Shown: positions 19,858 through 29,581, numbered from the stretch's first letter. The stretch is 56,145 nucleotides of DNA from Rhodospirillaceae bacterium bin65 (GCA_002238725.1 MPMX01000028.1:1-56145); one strand, 5' to 3'. Translations and numbers: made by a program. The notes: generated from the letters alone by a model not told the origin.

Positions 19858-21260
19858 CCGGCGATCCGTTGGAAGAAGGGGCGCGCCCGACCGGCCCGCT
19901 GGCCCGCCTGCCCTTTTACTACGGTTGGGTCGTCGTGGCGGTCGCCTTCGTCACGCTCGGCGTCGGCGTGAATGTGCGGACGTCCTTCTCGCTGCTCTAT
20001 CCGCCGATACTCGACGAGTTCGGCTGGCCGCGAGCGGAGACGGCGGCGATCTTCTCGGTCGGCTTCGCAACCTCGATGCTGCTCACGCCTCTGCTCGGCG
20101 TGGCGATAAACCGGCTGGGGCCGGGCCTCGTCATGGCCGCCGGCTCGGTCCTGGTCGGCGGCGGCCTGATCCTCGCCACGGTCGCCGGCGGGCAGGGCGT
20201 GATCTTTCTCAGCCTGGGCTGCGGCGTTGTCGGCGGCGCGATCATCCTGGGCTATACCGGGCACGCCTATCTGATGCCCTTCTGGTTCGTACGGCGGCGC
20301 GGGCTGGCGACCGGGCTGGCGTTTTCCGGCGCCGGCGTCGGCTCGATCCTGATGTTTCCCTGGCTGCAGGACATCATCCGTGACGACGGCTGGCGCGACG
20401 CCTGCATGGCCATGGCGCTGATCCTGTTTGTCGTCGTTCTGCCTCTGAACCTGCTGCTGCAGCGCCGGCGGCCGGAAGACATGGGCCTGAAGCCGGACGG
20501 AGAAGGCCGGGCGGCCCAAAGGGCGGCCCAAAGGGCGGCGCAGAGAGCGTCAAGCGCGCCTTCGGAAGGCGACTCTGCGCCTGCGCCCGCCGTCGATCCA
20601 GCGGTCGATCCAGTGGTCGATCCGGAATGGGTGGCGCGTGACTGGTCGCTCTTCGGCGCCATGGCGACGGTCCGCTTCTGGTGGCTCGGCCTCGGCCTCT
20701 TCTTCGGCATGTATGTCTGGTATGCGGTCCAGGTGCATCAGACCCAGTATCTCGGCGAGATCGGCTTTGCGCCGGCTGCTGCAGCCTTCGCGCTGGGGCT
20801 GGTCGGCCTGTTCGGCGTGGTCGGACAGATCGGCATGGGCGGCCTGAGCGACCGGATCGGCCGGGAATGGGCCTGGACGCTCTCCACCCTCGGTTTCGTG
20901 CTCTGCTATGGCCTGCTCCTGGCGATGCGCGACAACCCGAGCGAGCTCCTGCTCTGGATCATGGTGGCCGGGCAGGGCGCGCTCGGCTATGGCATGGCCT
21001 CCATATTCGGCGCGATCCTGGCCGAGGTCTTCCAGTGCCGCCGATTCGGCCAGATTTTCGGTGCTTTCGGCATGATCATCTCGATCGGCGCGGCTTGCGG
21101 CCCCTGGCTCACCGGCGAACTCTACGACCGGACCGGCAGCTACGACCTCGCCTGGTGGTTTGCGCTCGGTGCCTGCGGCCTCTCCATCCTCGGCATGTGG
21201 ATGGGCGCGCCGCGCAAGGTCCGGCTGGTCTCGGGCATCGCGAAAAGGCGGGCGGCCTGA
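19854..21260 (+). CDS. MFS transporter (monocarboxylate/oxalate-formate antiporter-like), copy 2
   Basis: A 468-residue paralogue of the preceding transporter, sharing PFYYGWVVVAVAFVTLGVG at the first helix and WFVRRRGLATGLAFSGAGVG in the middle. The main difference is the central cytoplasmic loop, expanded by low-complexity repeats: RAAQ three to four times (a 12-bp DNA repeat around 20510-20550) and then VDP three times. Two adjacent homologues may form a heteromeric carrier or have diverged in substrate; neither is shown by sequence. The start is the ATG overlapping the upstream stop. Confidence 0.88.
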   Translation: MTGDPLEEGARPTGPLARLPFYYGWVVVAVAFVTLGVGVNVRTSFSLLYPPILDEFGWPRAETAAIFSVGFATSMLLTPLLGVAINRLGPGLVMAAGSVLVGGGLILATVAGGQGVIFLSLGCGVVGGAIILGYTGHAYLMPFWFVRRRGLATGLAFSGAGVGSILMFPWLQDIIRDDGWRDACMAMALILFVVVLPLNLLLQRRRPEDMGLKPDGEGRAAQRAAQRAAQRASSAPSEGDSAPAPAVDPAVDPVVDPEWVARDWSLFGAMATVRFWWLGLGLFFGMYVWYAVQVHQTQYLGEIGFAPAAAAFALGLVGLFGVVGQIGMGGLSDRIGREWAWTLSTLGFVLCYGLLLAMRDNPSELLLWIMVAGQGALGYGMASIFGAILAEVFQCRRFGQIFGAFGMIISIGAACGPWLTGELYDRTGSYDLAWWFALGACGLSILGMWMGAPRKVRLVSGIAKRRAA

Positions 21261-21276
21261 GCCGGCAAATTCCGGC

Positions 21277-22011
21277 CTAGATCGGCCAGTCCGGTTCCTC
21301 GACGCTGCGGAAGGCGCGGTTGAGGGACTGGCTCCATTTTTCGCTGAGCGCCGACAGATAGGGGTCGTCGGCCTCCAGGCTGGCGCGGTAGCCGATGGCG
21401 AGCGCATCGGTCCGGTAGAGCAGCACGTCGATCGGCGGGCCGACCGAGAGGTTGGAGCGCATGGTCGAATCGATGGAAATCAGCGCGCATTTCGCGGCGT
21501 CCATCAAGGGCGTTTCCGGCACGATGACCCGGTCGAGCACCGGCTTGCCGTACTTCACCTCGCCGTTCTGGAAATAGGGTGTCTCCGGCGTCGCTTCGAC
21601 GAAATTGCCCGGTGTGTAGATCTGGTAGAGCCGCGTCCGGCCGCCGCGAACCTGCCCGCCGAAGATGACCGAGGCGTCGCTGTCCACCCCGGCTGCCCGG
21701 ATTGCGGCGCCATCCCGGTCCTGAACCTCGCGCATGACGCTGCCGACGATGCGGGCGGCGGCGAACATGGAGGGCGCCGCCATCAGGTCATGGCCGTTGC
21801 TGTCGTCGCCCAACTGGCGCGACAGGATGCTGACGACCGACTGGGTGACCGATAGGTTGCCGGCCGTGAGCAGCACGAACAGCCGGTCGCCCGGCCGGTC
21901 GAACACGAACATCTTGCGGAAGATCGAAACCCGGTCGACCCCCGCATTGGTGCGCGAATCCGAGGCGAAAGCGAGGCCCTCGTTCACTTTGATGCCGACG
22001 CAATAGGTCAT
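21277..22011 (-). CDS. Anbu (proteasome-type) peptidase
   Basis: A 244-residue member of the Anbu/bacterial proteasome homologue family. After Met removal the N-terminus is TYCVGIKV, with the candidate nucleophile Thr at position 1, followed by GLAFASDSRTNAGVD and the RKMFVF segment with a conserved lysine. Anbu forms an open spiral or ring and is normally encoded beside alpha-E, circularly permuted ATP-grasp and transglutaminase genes. Here those partners are on the same strand but about 5.8 kb upstream in transcription terms (27764-31034), separated by unrelated genes. Confidence 0.88.
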   Translation of the reverse strand: MTYCVGIKVNEGLAFASDSRTNAGVDRVSIFRKMFVFDRPGDRLFVLLTAGNLSVTQSVVSILSRQLGDDSNGHDLMAAPSMFAAARIVGSVMREVQDRDGAAIRAAGVDSDASVIFGGQVRGGRTRLYQIYTPGNFVEATPETPYFQNGEVKYGKPVLDRVIVPETPLMDAAKCALISIDSTMRSNLSVGPPIDVLLYRTDALAIGYRASLEADDPYLSALSEKWSQSLNRAFRSVEEPDWPI

Positions 22012-22179
22012 GGCCTCTCCGGGGCGGTTACTAGCGGAATATGGGCATTTCCGGACGGAATTGCGAACCGCCCTGTCCGACGCGGTTTGCGAAGAGACGA
22101 AACCGGCCCCAGGACAATTTCTTTACAGCCTCCGGGGAACCGCCTAGCGTTCGAAATCCAAGGAAACGGGAAGTTTGCT

Positions 22180-23190
22180 ATGAAACGGACGATCGCAATA
22201 CTCGCCGCAGCGGCCTTCGCTGCTGCGCTTGCCCAGCCCGCACAGGCCGAGCGTTTGCGCGGGCTGGTGCCGTCGACCGTAACATCGTCCGACGGGCTGA
22301 GCATCGCCGTCGTCGAGAGCGGCGAGACGACCGGGCGGCCGATCCTGTTCGTGCACGGTTTTTCCCAGAGCGCCGCGGCCTGGCGCCAGCAGATGCTGAG
22401 CGATCTCGGCGACACCCATCGCCTGATCGCCTTCGACATGCGCGGCCACGGCTATTCCTCCAAGCCGGCCGATCCCAAGCATTACATCGACAGCAAGTTG
22501 TGGGCCGGCGATATCGCCGCCGTCATCGCCGCCAAAGGGCTCAAGGATGTCGTGCTTGTCGGCTGGTCCTATGCCGGGCTGCCGTTGCTCGACTATGTCA
22601 AGGCGCACGGCCAGGGCAAGCTCTCGGCCATGGTGTTCGTCGCCACCGGATACAATCTCGATCTCAGGCCGCCGGACAAGGGCGGGCCGGAGATGGTTCT
22701 GGGACCGGGGGTGATCGAGAATACCGGCCCGATGGCTGGCATTCCCGCCGGCCCGCCGGGCGCCGATCTCGACGGCTGCGGCAAGGCCAGGACCTGCGGC
22801 GCCTACGCGCGCCAGCTTGCGGGTACGAAGCGGTTCCTCGACATGGTGCCGGGCAAGCCATTGCCCGCTGCCGTGGCCGCGGAGGCGCTGGCCTACAACA
22901 TGCAGACGCCGCCCTATGTCCGCCGCGCTATGGTGATCGACCGCTTCGTCAAGGGCGGTCCGCTCGATCATTCACCGACGCTCAAGACGGTCAAGGTGCC
23001 CGTGCTCTTCATCCACGGCAGCAAGGACCGGCACGTCCTGCCGCGCTCGACCGAGATCATGAAAGGGCTGGTGGACGGCGCCGGCGGCAAATCGACCCGC
23101 ATCATCTATGACGGCATCGGCCACGCCCCCTTCATCGAGGACGCCAAGCGCTTCAACGCCGACCTGAAGAAGTTCGTGTCCGGGCTGTAG
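22180..23190 (+). CDS. Secreted alpha/beta-hydrolase
   Basis: A 336-residue alpha/beta hydrolase with a typical signal peptide (residues 1-23, ending AQPAQA). The oxyanion strand PILFVHGF is near residue 58, the nucleophile elbow GWSYAG is near residue 128 with a catalytic Ser, an acid candidate lies in GSKDRHVL, and the His in DGIGHAPF is near residue 311. Substrate unknown (ester, lactone or haloperoxidase-like reaction). It is transcribed divergently from the Anbu gene. I start at ATG 22180 because the signal peptide then begins with MKRT. Confidence 0.85.
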   Translation: MKRTIAILAAAAFAAALAQPAQAERLRGLVPSTVTSSDGLSIAVVESGETTGRPILFVHGFSQSAAAWRQQMLSDLGDTHRLIAFDMRGHGYSSKPADPKHYIDSKLWAGDIAAVIAAKGLKDVVLVGWSYAGLPLLDYVKAHGQGKLSAMVFVATGYNLDLRPPDKGGPEMVLGPGVIENTGPMAGIPAGPPGADLDGCGKARTCGAYARQLAGTKRFLDMVPGKPLPAAVAAEALAYNMQTPPYVRRAMVIDRFVKGGPLDHSPTLKTVKVPVLFIHGSKDRHVLPRSTEIMKGLVDGAGGKSTRIIYDGIGHAPFIEDAKRFNADLKKFVSGL

Positions 23191-23227
23191 GGACGGTTTT
23201 CACACCGACGCTAACGCCCAACCAAAT

Positions 23228-23337
23228 GTGTCGCCCCGGCCAACCGAAGGGCGAGCCGGGCCCCAGGGCCTGCCCGATAAGCATTCGCCTATAGTTTTGG
23301 ACTCCGGTTCGTCGCTGCGCTCCGTCCGGGGTGACAC
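23228..23337. repeat. 110-bp palindromic intergenic element, copy 1
   Basis: Begins GTGTCGCCCCGG (23228-23239) and ends CCGGGGTGACAC (23326-23337); these 12-bp ends are complementary at 11 of 12 positions. Its reverse complement aligns with a second 110-bp element at 41042-41151, most clearly over 39 bp at one end (34 identities by eye). It lies between the hydrolase and the convergent beta-propeller gene. Confidence 0.75.
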
Positions 23338-23395
23338 CTTGAGATACGGTTCGGGCAGCAGAGCAACGAACGGCGGGATTATCCGTTGAATTTGC

Positions 23396-24730
23396 CTACC
23401 GCCACTGCACCCGGGCGATGGCGAAGGTCGAGCAATAATAGACGTCGCGGTCGGCGCCGGGCGTCAGGAACATGCCGTTGGCGAGGCGCGAGCCGGTGCT
23501 GGCGCGGCTGACGATTTCGCCGGCGCGCATGTCGACGACGATCAGCCCGTCGTCGCCGTCGCGATAGTCGTTGATGACCAGTTCGCCGGTCTTGGGGAAC
23601 ACGACGGGCTGCATGGTCGGCCGGGCATCGACCGTCCAGGCGACGGCGAGGTCGTCTCCGGCGGTCGAAAGGCCGGCCAGCCCGCCGTTGATGCTGTCCC
23701 ACGCGATGCAGAGCCCCAGTTCGGGGACGTTCACGGGCGGCGCGATGATGCCCCCGCCCGCCGCGTCGAAGGGCGAAATCGCATCGACCCGGCCATCCTG
23801 CAGCGAGATCCGCAGCAGCCGCTGCCGCCCGCGCCACGGCGCCGGGCGGCGCCAGCTCAGCCGGGCGTCGGGCCCGTCGAAGCGGCCGTTCGGCCGGCGT
23901 GAGAAGATCGCGCGCAGGGAATCGATGTCGCCATTGTCCATGATCCAGAGGCTGCCGCCGGAAATGCAGCCGTCCCAGGCCAGCCCCTGCGTGCCCGGCT
24001 CGGTCCGGTAGCGCGGCGCCCAGTCCCGGTCGAGCGTCAGCCGGTCCGGTTCGACGCGAATGCGCCAGACGCGCTCGATGCCGGGGATGTAGATGAATTC
24101 GCCCTCTCCGGTGAGGTCGCTGGCGATCCGGCCCATCGAGCCCTCCGGCAACTGCAACGGTTCGCCAAGCAGTTCCAGGCCGTCCGGCTTCAACCGCGTG
24201 ATGGTCGATGCCCCCTGTCCGGCGAGGCGCAGATCCTTGGTTACGATGCTGCCGTCGGACAGGATGAGCAGCCCGTTATGGGCGCCGTCGACCGGCAGTC
24301 GCCGCTCGGCGACGACACGGCAGTCCGGATTGAGCCGGTGCATGTAGCTGCCATTGACCTTGACGATGTCGCCGGATTCGTGTGCCGCGATGGCGCCGCA
24401 CCAGACATGGTCGCCGCACGGCAAGTGTGGCGACTCGGTAAGTGGTTCGAGGCTCTCGGGATCGACGCGCTGCAACCAGCCGAACGGCGGCGGTCCGTGG
24501 AACGCCGGCATCGTGCCGCCGAGATAGAACTCGCCGGCATCGCGGCGCACAAACATGACGTTCCAGCGGTCGTCCGTCCGTGTCGTGACGCGGGGCGTTG
24601 CGCCGCGCGCATGCAGGCCGCCTGCCGCCGCCTTCTGGCGCCGGTTGCCGCCGCATTCCACCGGCCAGGGCGAGGGATGGTAGCCCTGCAGGGGGCCGGC
24701 GCGGTCGATGGCGGTCGATGATTCGGTCAT
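23396..24730 (-). CDS. Predicted beta-propeller (SMP-30/PQQ-like) hypothetical protein
   Basis: A 444-residue protein without signal peptide. It shows repeated short strands with DG/GD turns, such as LLILSDGSIVTKD, GLAWDGCISGGSLWIMDNGD, and ELVINDYRDGDDGLIVVDM, which suggests a multi-bladed beta-propeller akin to SMP-30/gluconolactonase or strictosidine synthase relatives. No catalytic set is certain. It precedes nothing obvious in its own pathway; the acyl-CoA synthetase gene upstream is 24 bp away on the same strand, so they are probably cotranscribed. Confidence 0.6.
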   Translation of the reverse strand: MTESSTAIDRAGPLQGYHPSPWPVECGGNRRQKAAAGGLHARGATPRVTTRTDDRWNVMFVRRDAGEFYLGGTMPAFHGPPPFGWLQRVDPESLEPLTESPHLPCGDHVWCGAIAAHESGDIVKVNGSYMHRLNPDCRVVAERRLPVDGAHNGLLILSDGSIVTKDLRLAGQGASTITRLKPDGLELLGEPLQLPEGSMGRIASDLTGEGEFIYIPGIERVWRIRVEPDRLTLDRDWAPRYRTEPGTQGLAWDGCISGGSLWIMDNGDIDSLRAIFSRRPNGRFDGPDARLSWRRPAPWRGRQRLLRISLQDGRVDAISPFDAAGGGIIAPPVNVPELGLCIAWDSINGGLAGLSTAGDDLAVAWTVDARPTMQPVVFPKTGELVINDYRDGDDGLIVVDMRAGEIVSRASTGSRLANGMFLTPGADRDVYYCSTFAIARVQWR

Positions 24731-24753
24731 GGTGCGGTTCGCCGGAATAGCCG

Positions 24754-26325
24754 CTATCGCGCCGTGAACATCGCGCGCAGCACGTGTTTCTGAATCTTCC
24801 CGGCGCCGTTGCGCGGCAGGAGGTCCAGCGTTTCGAGGCGCCGCGGGATCTTGAAACCGGCGAGTTCCTTGCGTGTGAAAGCCTGCAAGTCCTTCAGCGC
24901 GAGATCGTGCCCGGCCGCGGCGACGACGACGGCGCTGACCGCTTCGCCCCAGCGTTCGTCCGGCAGGCCGATCACCGCGGCGTCGGCAATCGCCGGATGC
25001 TTGAGGATGACGTTCTCGACCTCCGCCGGATAGACGTTCTCGCCGCCGGTCTTGATCATGTCCTTGATGCGGTCGGAGAGAAACAGATAGCCCTCGCCGT
25101 CGAGACAGCCGGCGTCGCCGGTGTGGAACCAGCCGTCCCGGACCGCGTCGGCCGTCGCCTCCGGGTTGCGCCAGTAGCCCTGCATGGTCTGCGGGCCGCG
25201 GTAGACCACTTCACCGACCGTGCCGTCGGGCAACCGCCGCCCGGCGTTGTCGACAACCGCGACTTCGCCCGACGGCAGGGCTTTGCCGCAGGACAGCAGC
25301 CGCTGCCCGGCTGTGATCTGTTCCGGCGGGAGCCAGGTGACCATGCCGCTGGTCTCGGTCAGCCCGTAGACGTGGATCAGGTCGGCAGCCGGCATGACCC
25401 GCCGTGCTCGGCCGATCAATTCTTCGGGCATCGGGGAGGCGCCGAAGATGAGGGTTTCGAGCGAGGGCAGGCTGTCGTTCGATTCCTCCAGATGCTCGAC
25501 CACCATGCGGATGACCGCCGGGACGAGCAGGGTCCGGTTCACGCGGCGCTGCTTGACCGCCGCGACGACCTGTGCGGGTACCATCTCCGGTAAAATTACC
25601 ATCGTCGCGCCGCGGACCAAGGCGAACGCGATCAGGTCAATGGCCGCGATGTGGAACATCGGCAGGCAGATCAGCATGACGTCGCCGGCCTGCACGGGCC
25701 CGAGATGGGCCGCGCCTTCCTCCGCGATCGCCGCCATGCTGCGCTGGGTGAGCACCGCGCCCTTCGGGTGGCCGGTCGTGCCGGAGGTGTAGAGCTGGAG
25801 AAACGGAGCGCCGGGATCGGCGGCAAGCGGGGCGTCGGTTCCCGCATCCGGCGCGGCCTGCACGAGCGCTTCCAGATCGTCCGCGACGTCGAACAGCGGA
25901 ACGTGGGCGACGCCGGCCCCGGACAGGCCTCCGGACAGGGCCTGCCGACGTGTGCCGTCCACGAAGGCGATCTTCGGATCCGCGTTATCGAAGATGTAGG
26001 CGATTTCGGTTGCCGTCAGGCGGATGTTGACCGGCACGAGCACGAAGCCGGCCAGCGCGGCGGCCAGTATCAGTTCGACGAACCACGGACCGTTCGCAGC
26101 CAGCACGACGACCCGGTCGCCGGGCTCGACGCCGCGGTCCCGCAAGGCGGCGGCGAGGGCAAGCGCGCGTGTGCGCAATTCATCGAACGAGCAATCCGGG
26201 CGGTCCTCGAAGACGATCGCAGCGCTGCCGCCGGACGCTGCCACAGCATCCTCGAACCGCGCCCAGAACCCGCTCTCGGTGCTGCTTGCTGGATGCGCCG
26301 CTTTTCCCGCCGTTCGATTGTCCAT
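24754..26325 (-). CDS. AMP-dependent acyl-CoA synthetase/ligase
   Basis: A 523-residue ANL-superfamily enzyme. The P-loop-like motif [12 protein letters not shown] is near residue 185, the adenine-binding YGLTETSGM near residue 318, the hinge motif [16 protein letters not shown] near residue 418 and a C-terminal catalytic lysine in RNGAGKIQK. It activates a carboxylic acid as acyl-AMP and forms the CoA thioester; chain length and substrate are unknown. The downstream beta-propeller gene follows after 24 bp. Confidence 0.92.
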   Translation of the reverse strand: MDNRTAGKAAHPASSTESGFWARFEDAVAASGGSAAIVFEDRPDCSFDELRTRALALAAALRDRGVEPGDRVVVLAANGPWFVELILAAALAGFVLVPVNIRLTATEIAYIFDNADPKIAFVDGTRRQALSGGLSGAGVAHVPLFDVADDLEALVQAAPDAGTDAPLAADPGAPFLQLYTSGTTGHPKGAVLTQRSMAAIAEEGAAHLGPVQAGDVMLICLPMFHIAAIDLIAFALVRGATMVILPEMVPAQVVAAVKQRRVNRTLLVPAVIRMVVEHLEESNDSLPSLETLIFGASPMPEELIGRARRVMPAADLIHVYGLTETSGMVTWLPPEQITAGQRLLSCGKALPSGEVAVVDNAGRRLPDGTVGEVVYRGPQTMQGYWRNPEATADAVRDGWFHTGDAGCLDGEGYLFLSDRIKDMIKTGGENVYPAEVENVILKHPAIADAAVIGLPDERWGEAVSAVVVAAAGHDLALKDLQAFTRKELAGFKIPRRLETLDLLPRNGAGKIQKHVLRAMFTAR

Positions 26326-26339
26326 CGTTCGGGCTATTC

Positions 26340-26588
26340 TCAGGTCGTTCCGGAAATCGTCGTTTGGATTGTTCGGCGACCGGGCCGCTTCAGTTCCTTG
26401 CCGATTTTGGCGCAGGTCTCGATGTAGTCGTCGACCGATTCGCGGAAGGCCGCTCTCAGTTCGCCGACAGTGTCGGCGTAGATGCCGACGCCGTCACGGA
26501 TTCCAGCGATCCGCCGGGAACACCGAACGTATTGGTCGTCGCATTCGAGACGGTCCGCATTTCCGTTGTAGGTCATCCGGTTGGTCAT
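26340..26588 (-). CDS. HicB-family antitoxin-like protein (no HicA seen)
   Basis: An 82-residue protein resembling the short HicB subgroup: [14 protein letters not shown] at the N-terminus, [23 protein letters not shown] in the middle, then [14 protein letters not shown]. HicB antitoxins block the HicA mRNase and often bind DNA. No hicA-like frame is adjacent; instead it follows a DUF5615 PIN-like gene by 4 bp. It may be a leftover antitoxin absorbed into that unit. The start at 26588 is selected over a longer one at 26630 on family similarity. Confidence 0.6.
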   Translation of the reverse strand: MTNRMTYNGNADRLECDDQYVRCSRRIAGIRDGVGIYADTVGELRAAFRESVDDYIETCAKIGKELKRPGRRTIQTTISGTT

Positions 26589-26592
26589 GGTG

Positions 26593-27000
26593 TTATTCCG
26601 CTTCTTCCCGGGATTCCGGCGGACAATCATATCGATCCGTTTTCACCGATCGATCGTCTACAAGGGTAATCTCGACCACCTTGTTGACGGGTTCCTTTCC
26701 AGCCAGCTCGTCCAAGGCTTGCTCGAACAGGGCTTTCTGGGCCTCCAGGCTCATAAGACCCGGCACCGCATTCAGACACACAAGACCGGCATGCAAATCC
26801 TGGCGTCCGACGAGCGGTGCAAAGTCGGTTGTGTTGTTCGTGACCAGCACATAACCATCTTCGATGGCGCGCTGCACGATGGTCCAGTCTTTCCGGGACG
26901 TCAGCCCAAGCCAGGTTACGTGCGTCGATTGAGGAAAGCCCCGATTCCGTGCAACAGCGACCAGATCGGGGCTCAAGCATTCATCGACCAGGAACTTCAC
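26593..27000 (-). CDS. DUF5615 PIN-like toxin
   Basis: A 135-residue protein with the DUF5615 signature: MKFLVDECLSPDL at the N-terminus with an acidic pair, then VLVTNNTTDF in the middle. DUF5615 is a divergent PIN-like nuclease that pairs with DUF433 proteins as a toxin-antitoxin system. Its ATG overlaps the end of the DUF433 gene by 4 bp, confirming the pairing. A HicB-like gene follows. Confidence 0.8.
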   Translation of the reverse strand: MKFLVDECLSPDLVAVARNRGFPQSTHVTWLGLTSRKDWTIVQRAIEDGYVLVTNNTTDFAPLVGRQDLHAGLVCLNAVPGLMSLEAQKALFEQALDELAGKEPVNKVVEITLVDDRSVKTDRYDCPPESREEAE

Positions 27001-27620
27001 GAAGCCGGAACCGGCTTTTCGAGCTTGGTTACCTTCGACACCCGCGGTTCAGCTTTCCACCACGCTTGATCCCGGCGCGGACGGCCGCGACGGGGATACG
27101 CCCTGGCAAAGATCGCCGAGGCCGCCACTTGCCGTTCGTTCAGCGCGGGATAGGCCGCGAGGATTGCAGAAACACCGTTGCCGTTGGCCAACATTTCGGC
27201 GATGTCGTGAACGGAGATCCGGGTGCCCTTGAGACAAGGCGTTCCGCCCAGGACATCCTTGTCGGCCGCGACCATCTTCTTTGCCGCCTCCAAATTCGAA
27301 AGCCCACGCTGAACTTCGTGCTTCATAGGACGCACATCCACCGAGACAGCTTCTTCCCGGATCGATTTGGCTTTGGGGTCGTCAAGGAGACGTCGGACCA
27401 ACCGCCGCCTTCCCTCAAGGGTCAGTATCCGGGCCGTCGCATTGGCGAGCTTGAGTCCGACAAGCGCCGTCACGGGAACGGTACGCACACCTTTCCGAAT
27501 TTTTACCGCATCGCCCAATAGTCCCGCGTCGATGAAACGGTGAACCTGCTTCAAGGGGATTTCCGTGACGCAAGCTGCCTCATTCGCGGACAGGGCCAGA
27601 TCCTCGTGCGATTTTCTCAT
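26997..27620 (-). CDS. DUF433 domain-containing antitoxin-like protein
   Basis: A 207-residue protein. The C-terminal half has the DUF433 hallmark GGTPCLKGTRISVHDIAEML near residue 135, a helix-turn-helix-like domain. The N-terminal ~60 residues (LALSANEAACVTEIPLKQVHRFIDAGLL) look like a second, MerR-like HTH. Antitoxin partner of the DUF5615 PIN-like protein encoded directly downstream. The start at 27620 has a GAGGAAAG ribosome site just upstream. A 140-bp AT-richer region precedes it and probably carries the promoter. Confidence 0.75.
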   Translation of the reverse strand: MRKSHEDLALSANEAACVTEIPLKQVHRFIDAGLLGDAVKIRKGVRTVPVTALVGLKLANATARILTLEGRRRLVRRLLDDPKAKSIREEAVSVDVRPMKHEVQRGLSNLEAAKKMVAADKDVLGGTPCLKGTRISVHDIAEMLANGNGVSAILAAYPALNERQVAASAIFARAYPRRGRPRRDQAWWKAEPRVSKVTKLEKPVPAS

Positions 27621-27763
27621 AATCTTTCCTCTGATCTGGAAGAGAATATAGATTTTCTGAGTCGGATGCACCAGTCCGACAGGTATTGGTACGAAATCCG
27701 TGCTCAAATGCCGCCGCTATACGTCGGTTCGAAGCATCTTGGAGTTCCGGCCGCTGGCTCCGC

Positions 27764-28624
27764 CTATGCTTCCCGTTCCGCCTGCAGGATTGCCGGTTCG
27801 TCCTCGCGGAACAGGCGGATTTCGGTGGTCATGCGCTCCCCGCCGCCGCCGGTGCGCACGCCGCGGACCGGGCAGGCGGTGGCATAGTCGAAGCCGACGG
27901 CCACCCGGACATAGGCATCGTTCGCGCACACGCCGTTGGCCGGATCGAAGGAAACCCAGCCCAGCTCCTCGATCCGGCATTCGGCCCAGGCGTGGCTGGC
28001 GCTGAACGCTGCGCCGCCGGCGCCTGTCTCGCCGGTCTCGCCGGTCCACAGATAGCCGCTGACATAACGCGCCGGGATGCCGAGGCTGCGGGCCGCGGCA
28101 ATCAGGATATGGGCATGGTCCTGACACACGCCGCGCCGCTCGGCGAAGGCCTCGCCGGCGGTCGTCAGCACGCTCGTCGCGCCCTCGACATAGGCGATTT
28201 CGGCATGGATCGCGGTCATCAATTCGTGCAGCCCGGCCAGCCGGTCGGCCCGGCAGGCGTCGCGCCATGGCTCCGCGAAGTCCGCGATCCCGTGGTCCGC
28301 CCCGGTGTAGCCGGTGTCGCGCAGATAGACGGCGTCGGGCAGGGCATCGGCAGGGGAGGGCGGCAGGATTCCGGCGGTATCCCTGGTCTCGACGGTACCG
28401 GCAACGGCGATTTCCAGGGCCGGGCCCGGCCGCTCGACGCTGAGCGTGTGACAGCGATTGCCGAACATGTCGTTCCAGGCCGTGAGCGCACCCGGCGCCG
28501 AGATGTCCCATCGCCCGACCGTCTGGCCCGGCCCGGATTGCGGCGTCAGCCGGAGATACTGTGTGCTGTGCCGGGGCGGCCGGTCGTAGGCGTAGGTCGT
28601 TGCGCTTTCGATCCGCAGGTGCAT
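27764..28624 (-). CDS. Transglutaminase-like cysteine peptidase family protein (Anbu/ATP-grasp partner)
   Basis: A 286-residue transglutaminase-core protein with an N-terminal beta-rich domain (LRIESATTYAYDRPPRHSTQ). The catalytic Cys is in RRGVCQDHAHI near residue 172, the His in SASHAWAECR near residue 212 and the Asp in WVSFDPANG. This family occurs beside alpha-E and circularly permuted ATP-grasp genes, and is thought to cleave or form amide bonds in a peptide-tag-like pathway; the substrate is unknown. It is the last gene of the three-gene unit and lies 6 bp from alpha-E. Confidence 0.88.
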   Translation of the reverse strand: MHLRIESATTYAYDRPPRHSTQYLRLTPQSGPGQTVGRWDISAPGALTAWNDMFGNRCHTLSVERPGPALEIAVAGTVETRDTAGILPPSPADALPDAVYLRDTGYTGADHGIADFAEPWRDACRADRLAGLHELMTAIHAEIAYVEGATSVLTTAGEAFAERRGVCQDHAHILIAAARSLGIPARYVSGYLWTGETGETGAGGAAFSASHAWAECRIEELGWVSFDPANGVCANDAYVRVAVGFDYATACPVRGVRTGGGGERMTTEIRLFREDEPAILQAEREA

Positions 28625-28630
28625 GGACGG

Positions 28631-29581
28631 CTATTCCACGACTGACGACATCATGAAATCGCTCTGCAGCTGGCCGGCCAGCCGGTTGTTGCGGCCGATG
28701 AAATCCTCCAGGAATTCATGCAGGCCGCTGCGGAATATGTCGTCGATCTTCCCATAGCGCAGATCGGCGTACAACTCGCCGGCGAGGCGCACGCATTCCA
28801 GGCGCCCGGACGGCGCGAGCAGCCCGAGCGTGCGGTCGACCCCGGCGAGGCAGGCGGCCAGCGAGCGCGGAAAGGCCGGGTGCAGGATCAGAAGTTCGGC
28901 GACCCGCCAGGGCGCGATCTCGCGCCGGTAGACGTTGCGGTAGGCGCGGAAGGCGCTGACCGAGCGCAAGAGCGCGCCCCACTGGTAGTAGTCGACCGAG
29001 CCGCCGGCCTCCTCGCCGCTCGGCAGCAGGACGTGGTATTTCACGTCGAGGATGCGCGCCGTGCTGTCCGCCCGCTCGATGAAGGTGCCGATCCGGATGA
29101 AATGAAAGGCGTCGTCCTGCAATGCGGTGCCCACGGTTACGCCCCGGAACAGGTGAGACCGGCTCTTGACCCAGTCGAAGAAGGCGCGCAGGCCCCAGGT
29201 GTCGAGCCGCGCCGCATCGAGGTCGGCGACCGCCAACCAGGTCTCGTTGAGCGCCTCCCACATCTCGCTGCTGATCCGGGTCCGTTCGGCCCGGGCATTC
29301 TCGCGCGCCGCCCGGATGCAGGAGTAGACGCTCGACGGGTTGGACCGGTCGAGCACTGTGAAGCGCAGGACGTTGCTCTGGCCGGCCTCGCCAAACCGCG
29401 CCCTGAAGGCGGCGGGATCGTTGCCGATCTCGATGGCCGGTTGCCAGTAGAGCGATTCCTTGGGCGCGGCGGCCGGCATCAGGGACATCCGGTAGGATAC
29501 GTCGAGCACCCGCGCGGCGTTCTCGGCGCGCTCGATATAGCGCGACATCCAGTAAAGATTTTCGGCGCTGCGGCTCAGCAT
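28631..29581 (-). CDS. Alpha-E domain-containing protein
   Basis: A 316-residue, largely helical protein with the diagnostic N-terminus MLSRSAENLYWMSRYIERA, followed by ENAARVLDV. It later has HFIRIGTFIERADSTARILD, a second copy of the same helical pattern. Alpha-E proteins have no assigned activity, but are almost always encoded with circularly permuted ATP-grasp and transglutaminase genes. Sits between those two here, with 6-bp and 34-bp gaps, indicating one operon. Confidence 0.9.
   Translation of the reverse strand: MLSRSAENLYWMSRYIERAENAARVLDVSYRMSLMPAAAPKESLYWQPAIEIGNDPAAFRARFGEAGQSNVLRFTVLDRSNPSSVYSCIRAARENARAERTRISSEMWEALNETWLAVADLDAARLDTWGLRAFFDWVKSRSHLFRGVTVGTALQDDAFHFIRIGTFIERADSTARILDVKYHVLLPSGEEAGGSVDYYQWGALLRSVSAFRAYRNVYRREIAPWRVAELLILHPAFPRSLAACLAGVDRTLGLLAPSGRLECVRLAGELYADLRYGKIDDIFRSGLHEFLEDFIGRNNRLAGQLQSDFMMSSVVE

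Noticed and set aside
20510..20550. CRISPR-like repeats
   Set aside because: The repeats are 12-bp in-frame codon repeats within a transporter gene with no spacers.
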